This document shows, piece by piece, positions 57,592 through 64,000 of a stretch of 64,000 bases of DNA; within the stretch, counting starts at the first letter, position 1, and each line of letters starts with the position of its first letter. A model generated the notes under the pieces. That model ran no database searches, had not been told where the DNA came from, and was given only the letters and a program-made list of their open reading frames with translations. The position numbers were made by a program, and so were the translations under genes. The stretch comes from Hevea brasiliensis. Lineage: Eukaryota; Streptophyta; Magnoliopsida; Malpighiales; Euphorbiaceae. The DNA lies in the NCBI RefSeq assembly GCF_030052815.1, contig NC_079499.1, forward strand, positions 104,070,480 through 104,134,479. The letters run 5' to 3'.

Positions 57592-58412
57592 TGATGTGAA
57601 CCTTCAAGTAATTGGTAACTTGAAAACCCACATTCAAGAATTAAATGAACAATATGGAAAGCACTAAATCAATATGTATGAATTTGATTCTTTGAACCAG
57701 CACAATCAGAGTGTTGTGTAACTCAAAGAAAATATCAGAAATGAGATTCTTGACCTAATTCATATGGAGAATGAATAAACCAAGAATATTATGCACATTA
57801 AACCTTGCAAGATAGAAATCTAAGCAAGTTAATGAGCTTCACAAGAACAAAGGCAACAGCCAATTTACTCACTAAAGGAGCAGAAACAATCTTTCATTAA
57901 TACTCAAAGTGTGTCTTCCACCCTCTCATTACACTTGTATTTATAGCCTCTTGGCTTCAAAGCTAAAGACAAAAATATCCCTACTTTAGTAATAGCTGTA
58001 AGGGGCTTTAAGTCCAAACAAAAATTAATCTATCAAAAGACTAAAAACTCCTTACAAAAAGTAAATTTAATACAGCAGCAAATAAGGGCATTTAAGTCCA
58101 AAAGAGAGGTGGTTATAACAGCAAGGAATATTCCTTGAAAAAGGTGCCAGCAGATACATGTACATAGGTTGGATCTAGTGCATGCATGTCACAAGTTATT
58201 CCATGCAACCTAATGCTCCACATGACACCTGGTCACTTCCAAGCTTAATTTTCACCAAATTTAATCCTTTATAATTTTCTTCATGCCATTCCAGCTTATA
58301 ATCCTTGCTCCTTATGATTTCACAAATTAAATTCTGAAGTGATTTAGCTCTAGCTCTAGTAATTGGACCTTGGATGAAATCCTTTGGCGTGGATGTAGCT
58401 TGATTCTCATCA
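57592..58412 (-). repeat. 5' LTR of the CRM-like element
   Basis: The LTR adjoining the primer-binding site. It carries the same copy of the pol 3'-coding extension (NQATSTPKDF...) as the other LTR, necessarily non-functional at this end. Confidence 0.92.
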
Positions 58413-60010
58413 GCATGCCTGAACATATAATAATATTAAAATTATAATTAAAATTAATATTTTACTCACAGACTTGAACTGAGGTCACTGCGGCAGCTGG
58501 GCGGAGGAGGAAGGCTATCTCGGCTCACCTGACAATTTTATTACAATTATTTAATATATTTGACTCAATATAAGTTTAGAAATGACCAAATACACCCTAA
58601 GTCATTCCGAAAATTCGGCAGAGTCTCCCTTATACCTAGGACCTACCCAACCTGCAAAAGGGCTCAAAATGCACTTCTATATCTACAAGTCACACAATCA
58701 CAACTTAATCACATCACATGGCCCCTCTTGGGCCCATCCAAACAGTCAACCATCACAATTTGAAAAATTACAATTTAGTCCGTATAACTAACCCTTTAGC
58801 AAAAACTGCCCAAATGAGCTTTAAAAATTCTAAAACTTTGCCCCGCGGTCTTTAGCAATATTATTAAGCTAATACAAAAGGAATTATAATTTTCTAACCT
58901 ATCATGAATATTTTATAGATTTTTAATCGAAATCAGGCACTAAATAATTAAAAAGTAAGGTTCGGGTTTACCTATACCAATTCCGACCTTGGGGATGTGT
59001 CCAGAACGTCTGAAAATGGTGGGGTAGCTTATAATTTTGACCCGATTCTGAAACTTTTTTGATAGCCTACCTGTCCGACCCGAAACTATAGACTCGAGCA
59101 ACTGTTGAATTTCTGCAAATTAAAGGTACCTACGGGAGTTAGTACATAATTTTTACGAAATTTATTAAACTCATTTAGTACTCAGAAAAATATTGCGAAG
59201 TTCCGTATAACCCACCAAAAAAGGATATCGGAAAAATTCGAAATGAGTATTGACGCAAAGCTCTCGCCAAGGGGAGCACTCCTGTACTCTCGGATTTTTC
59301 GTGAAATTCACGATTTACGAGAAATCTAGCCCAAAAGTCGAAATGGGCTAAAACTTTTCGGATAAAAATTGGACAAACCGCTCAATGAATTTTGTGTTCT
59401 TGGTGTCTATTGAAAGCTCTCGAGGTATAGATGGGTTTTGGGACAAGACCTGGTCCAATCAGTGGCCGGATCGACCGAAATCGGCCTGGGAAGGCAAAAC
59501 GTCGCGCGTGCGAAGGGAGGGACTTTGGCGCGATTTTCCGGCCAGCTAGGGCGTCGACCGGCTAGCTGAGGAGGGAGGGGCGACGGTGGGGTGGCAAGGG
59601 GAGGAGAGAGGAGAGAGAAAATGGTGAGGGAAGAGAGGAAGTCGGGAGCGTGCGGGGAAGGACAGGAAGAAAAGAAAAGGGTCAGTCCGGTTCGATCGAT
59701 CCGATCAGGTTCGATTCGATTGGTCTGATTCAGGATACTCAAAATTAAATTTTTACTATGCCCTGGGACAAAAAACGAGGCCCAAAAATTTCAAAAAACT
59801 CAGAAAAATTTGTAGAATCTAAATATATTTTTAGTTTTGCCACATGGTCTTTAAATTAATTTTTAAAAATCATCAAAGTTTCACATTTTTTGAAAATCGA
59901 ACCCGATTTTTAAAATCTGAAAAATTTCAAATAATTTTCTAAAATTTAAATAAAATAAAATATTAATAGCTACTCATAAAATAATTAATTTAAAAATTAA
60001 GGGCGTTACA
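58413..60010 (-). repeat. Partial LTR of an older Tekay-type element
   Basis: In minus orientation this begins TGTAACGCCC at 60010 and follows the layout of the first ~1.6 kb of the LTR at 30905 (CT-rich block at about 59520-59680; GCCCATTTCGAC; ACCGCGGGGCAAAG-like words), with much divergence. It is cut at 58413 by the CRM-like element; the matching position in the 30905 LTR is about 32500. The LTR and the gag at 49570-50712 are probably one old minus-strand element. Confidence 0.88.
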
Positions 60011-60582
60011 CATTAAATCTTTTTTGCCTTTTTTAAAGATAAAATCTAATTTTGATTTAGAATCAAATTAAATGATTCCATTACGATCTCAGTCTTATTT
60101 AAGGCAAATCAATTAAGGTCGATTTCAGACCCATCAAGCTTTAATTAGACCATGGGCAAGTCCACCCTCAAGTCTTGTAATACAATTCAACTCTTTTAAT
60201 GTTGATTTTTAGTCCTTTTACTTTCTTTGTATGTTTTGTCATAGCCATTTGCATAAGTCTAAGTTTATTAATGTAATTTGATAACTATTTGCATAAGTTT
60301 CAAATATAAACTTTTCAAAATCAACTTTTGGCATATGAAAATAATTTTTTTTTCACATAAATCCTAAAAAAAAATATTTTTTTCCCTTTTTCCGTTTTAT
60401 AAAATAAGAAAATTATTCTTTATTTTTTTTAATAAAATAAAAGAATTTGTTTATTTTTTTCTTTACTTACTCTTTTTCTCACAATAAAATATTTAATTTT
60501 AAATATTATGCCTATCACTGACCTCTTAAATTTAAATGAAAAACACTTTGTGTCTGTTGATAGCCCTTGTGTACTGAATGCG
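60011..60582. repeat. Duplicated intergenic block beside a kinase relic
   Basis: 60045-60345 matches 44630-44935, and 60235-60530 matches 42665-42950 (GTCATAGCCATTTGCATAAG; TTTTTCCGTTTTATAAAATA; TATTATGCCTATCACTG). It shows that this interval and the upstream side of kinase C descend from one duplicated unit. Confidence 0.8.
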
Positions 60583-60750
60583 GGTGTGGGTAAAATCCAA
60601 AGGCACAGAGATCAGAAGGTGACAACCACAAGGAGTTGGCAGTGGGAGCGAGGGAAGATTATAAGCTTATATTGGAGTAATTTTTTTTTGTGCTGAAGCT
60701 GTGAAAAATAAAGGGAGGGACAGAAACAAAAACAAAATGATGGAAGCCAT
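60583..60750 (-). pseudogene. N-terminal relic of a receptor kinase
   Basis: The minus strand starts MASIILFLFLSLPLFFTASA at 60750, the family signal peptide. Indels then break the frame, with recognisable bits of SNISL, LWLSPSD and AFGFYPH before all similarity stops near 60583. No lectin core, cysteine region or kinase follows. Confidence 0.85.
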
Positions 60751-61372
60751 GGAGAGGTTTTGAGCTTTATGCTTCTTTTTGAGTTTGGAGTTTATGAATA
60801 ATAATTATTATTATAACTGATATGTTATGGAGGAAATTTTTATATAGATTTAGTCTATTAATATAACATTTTACATGTATAACTATGGGTTGAAGATAAG
60901 AATAGCTAACTAAATAATATATATAAAATATTTTTCATTAAAGCTAAGGAATTTACACCTCTTATGGCAATTGGTAAATGATTGATATTTCTAGTCACAA
61001 ATTTGATGGACTATGACAAAAAGCTATAAAAAATTTTGCCACAAAAATTAAAAATTTTTAGCAAATGATAATACTATTTTATCTTCGAAATCAACTCTGT
61101 TCGATTACACCCTATTCAACCTAAGTGTTATCATAATTATAATAAATATGCATTTGCCATGAAATTAAGGATGGAAATCTGAAAAATAGAACAAAGAAAA
61201 GAAGGGAAAACATGTTTTTTTCTATTATCTCACCTCAGGATTCAAACTGTAATCATTAAGGTGAAAAGTGAAAATCTTAGACTGATAATTATGAATGTAA
61301 TACAAGTAGCGAAATATAACTTTAACTTACCAAGAGAGAATTAACGAAGAGCAGAGATCGAAACCACAAATC

Positions 61373-63303
61373 TTAAATGCTGCTAAGAAAAGAAGTAGGA
61401 CTTGGTGGTATTGGGATGTCTACTATTCCTTCCAACATCAACAGAACCCTTTTCATGGAAGGGCGGATGGATGGTTCATCTAGAGTGCACCAAAGCCCCA
61501 CTTTGATCATTCTATCCATTTGTCTCTTGTCCACTTCCTCTTCACTAACCAATTTATCTATTTCGCCAGCCTCAAAACAATAGGACACCCAATCCACAAG
61601 AATGGATTCAATCTCTGGAAGATTTTGATCCACATTCCTTCTACAACATGCGATCTCCAATAACACAATTCCAAAACTATAAACGTCAGCTTTAACAGTA
61701 ACAGGAAGCTTACGATGCCATTCTGGTGCAACATATCCTCTTGTTCCTCTAATTCCTGTGAAGGTTTCTGTTTGGTCAGGCTTCAGCAGCTTTGCCAATC
61801 CGAAATCAGAGATTTTTGGAGACCTGTATTCATCCATTAGTATGTTCTCTGGTTTTATATCACAATGGGTGATCTGGGTCTCGCACTCTTCATGTAGATA
61901 GAGGATACCCCTTGCTATATTGCAAGCAATCTCCACTCTTTCTGCAAAACAAGGTCTTTTTTCAGGAGAGAAGACTACATCAGCAAGAGACCCATTGCTC
62001 ATGTATTCATATACCAAGAGCCTATTAGGTCCTTCATTGCAATAGCCGAGCAGGCGTACTAGATTCTTGTGATGCGTTTTTCCAATAACCTTCACTTCAG
62101 TTTGGAATTCTCTTTCCCCTTGAGATAGAACTCTTTCTAGTCTCTTGACAGCTACAACTCTTTGGGTACTCGATATTAGCCCTTTATAAACTGTCCCAAA
62201 TGAACCTCTGCCAATTTCTTCCTTGAAACCATTTGTTACTTTCTCTAGTTCTGCAAAGGTGAAAGATCGGGGAGCAAATTCCTCCCATAATACAATATTC
62301 TCATTTGCATTTATACTTTTGTATGCGTGTGCACGAGATTTATAAAACAGAATGCCAGCAATTGCCAACATTACAAGCCCAAGAGCAACAATTGAAAAAC
62401 TTGCAATATGGATGCCCCTTCCGTGCTGATTGTTCTTTTTCTTTCCAGGCTCAACTCTATCTGTGGGGGTGCCGACCTTGATCAAAGCTATGTTTGAGTC
62501 ACTCAAATCTCTTTTCCCATATCTCAAAGGCAGCCTCTGCTTTTTGCACTGCCCATGTTTGAAAAATGCAGCAACACATTCGCAGTCCTCCAAGCAGGCT
62601 CGCTCACAATCTTCTTTGATAGATAATGAGAGAACGGAATATGGATTATCATCCCATACAGTATTGGTAAGTTCTTGAATTCTGATGTCTCCATGATCAT
62701 CTTTGCAACTTCGGGAAGAAAAATTCCGCTCACATCCAACATTCCAATTATTCTGATCAACACGTGCAAATCCTGGGAGGCAACGACATTGACGTTCCTG
62801 ATCATTTAAAACACAATAGCTATTAAAACCACATTCTCCCTTGGGATCGCACTTATTATTTGTGGATGACCACAAAACTGACCAGTTTCCATTCTGTGTC
62901 AGACTGTACGAGTACAATCTGAATATCCCGTCAAAATCAATTCTCATAATGTAAATTGTTTCTTCTATGGGATACCCTCCGTCTGTTAGATTCACAATTA
63001 TATTGCCAGTGACATTGAGCAGGTAAAGATGGCCATCGTCATCAAGATTTAGAGTCACATTATTCCCTTGCCCATCTGTACCGGTTGCCCAATAAGCATC
63101 TTGAACAGTCACAGTAGTTGTTGTCGTCGCATACCGGACAAGGTTTCCATCTTCTTGCATAGCAAGGCGGAAATTTCCTGTGGAGTGATTAGTTTGTGAA
63201 ACAGCAGAAAATAGCTGCGAATTAGCTTCAAGGCGTTGAGTAGGCAAAAGGGTATCAGTTGGGTGATCAAAACTCTGCCATATTATATCACGATCAGAAT
63301 TAT
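61373..63303 (-). pseudogene. Receptor kinase G, cut in the B-lectin domain by an LTR element
   Basis: Open from the insertion point (63303, NSDRDIIWQSFDHPTD) to the stop at 61373. It holds the end of the lectin domain (MQEDGNLVRY), the cysteine region (CDPKGECGFNSYC; CERACLEDCECVA), a membrane helix (about 62340-62410) and a full kinase: GRGSFGTVYKG, VAVKRLE, HCDIKPEN, DFGLAK, APEW. It is closest to kinase C. The signal peptide and first part of the lectin domain would lie beyond the element, outside the window. No other lesion is visible, so it may resemble C in being broken only by the insertion. Confidence 0.92.
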
Positions 63304-64000
63304 TGTCGACACCATATTTTGGCCGATCCCAGAATCAATAAACTTTGAAACCGATCCCCAGTACTAAGTCTCCCTTTGACAGCTAACCACATTTCCGATC
63401 TCTCTTTGCTAGACAATCACATCTCCGATCTCTCCTCACAAAGAATTGAATCAATGCTAAGTCCTCACATCAGTCAAAGCTTTACCAGTCTATTAAATCA
63501 CTCACCGATCTCTCAAACCCATTGTCGAATCTCCTGACCAGTCAAGTATATTCCTGATCTCTGTTGACAAATGAAATTGAACTGACACTACATCTTTGTT
63601 ACCATTTTGTTGCCGATCTCCTTTTCAAAAGTTTAAAAATAATCAAAGGTTCCGTTCCGGTTTAATGATGATCCCGATCTTAAATGTTCAAGCCAAATTT
63701 CTAATTTTAATCAAGTTCCATTTAGCGTTGGTTCCCTACCGATCTCATGCTCATTGTGTTTTCCGATCTCTCACACTTAGGTTAATAATCGCTTTCAGTT
63801 ATTTCAACATACTCAGACAATTAAGTGTTCAAATAATTTAGAAATTTTCCAATCACAACCATTCATCGAACAAAAGAGGCATTCCATTTCATTTCATTTC
63901 AAGAATTTGTACAAGTTATTCAGCTGGAGGATCACCCCCAGCCTGATCTACATTTTGTCCGTCTCCCCTCTCACCCTCAGCCTCCTCCTCACTCTACTCA
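63304..64000 (+). mobile_element. 5' end of an LTR retrotransposon, running off the window
   Basis: At 63304 kinase G's coding sequence stops and TGTCGACACCATATTTTGGC begins, a typical LTR start. The 5 bases before it (ATTAT) would be the target duplication; the other copy is outside. The LTR repeats the words CCGATC/CCGATCTC many times and has no coding content so far. The orientation is inferred from TG at the junction; a 3' LTR of a minus-oriented element is possible, as is a solo LTR. Confidence 0.7.

Larger units (their letters stand above)
51445..58412 (-). mobile_element. Ty3/Gypsy element, CRM (centromeric retrotransposon)-like clade, 7.0 kb
   Basis: LTRs of 822 and 821 bp (minus orientation, start TGATGAGAATC, end TTCACATCA). 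Perfect target duplication GCATG (51440-51444 and 58413-58417). The LTRs differ by about seven substitutions and one 1-bp indel by eye, so the insertion is fairly young. The pol frame runs on into the 3' LTR, and the C-terminal FNVADLSPC region matches what I know of CRM-type chromoviruses; clade assignment is by memory of motifs. Gag-pol carries stops, a frameshift and a large RT deletion. It is inserted into an older Tekay-type LTR. Confidence 0.88.

Overview
The window is nuclear DNA of a flowering plant, AT-rich and dense in transposable elements. The evidence is multi-domain S-domain (G-type lectin) receptor kinases of the LECRK3/RLK1 type, GT-AG introns, plant Copia and Gypsy lineages whose primer-binding sites match plant initiator Met-tRNA, and a relic of plant mitochondrial rpl16. 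A woody eudicot (perhaps Euphorbiaceae) would fit, but that is a guess.

Layout. 1-1106: decayed LINE. About 1110-1542: relic of a small-RNA-degrading-nuclease-like gene, cut by a 9.5 kb Copia element (1543-11077) with 2.1 kb LTRs. 11992-13786: short non-autonomous LTR element (TRIM-like) with a perfect target duplication. 15054-17419 and 19163-21999: two + strand receptor kinase pseudogenes (A, B). 22491-25037: an intact three-exon DUF167/UPF0235 gene. 25038-29002: no recognisable gene. 41517-29003 (minus): receptor kinase C, split by a complete 10.2 kb Tekay/Del-like Gypsy element (30905-41083). 41518-46373: very AT-rich DNA with duplicated blocks and kinase relics. 48707-46374 (minus): receptor kinase D, the only intact member. 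49537-60010: nested Gypsy DNA, in which a CRM-like element (51445-58412) sits inside an older Tekay-type LTR. 60583-60750: N-terminal kinase relic. 63303-61373 (minus): receptor kinase G, cut by another LTR that runs off the window at 64000.

The locus reads as a tandem receptor-kinase cluster in birth-and-death evolution. The proteins would be plasma-membrane receptors: signal peptide, B-lectin, EGF/PAN-like cysteine region, one membrane helix and a non-RD kinase (HCD in place of HRD). Of five large copies and at least three small relics, only D keeps an uninterrupted reading frame; C is intact apart from its insertion. The most unusual structure is a tandem array with an exact 146-bp period in the leader of the CRM-like element. 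I found no CRISPR, operon, tRNA or rRNA gene, and nothing that amounts to a wholly new system.
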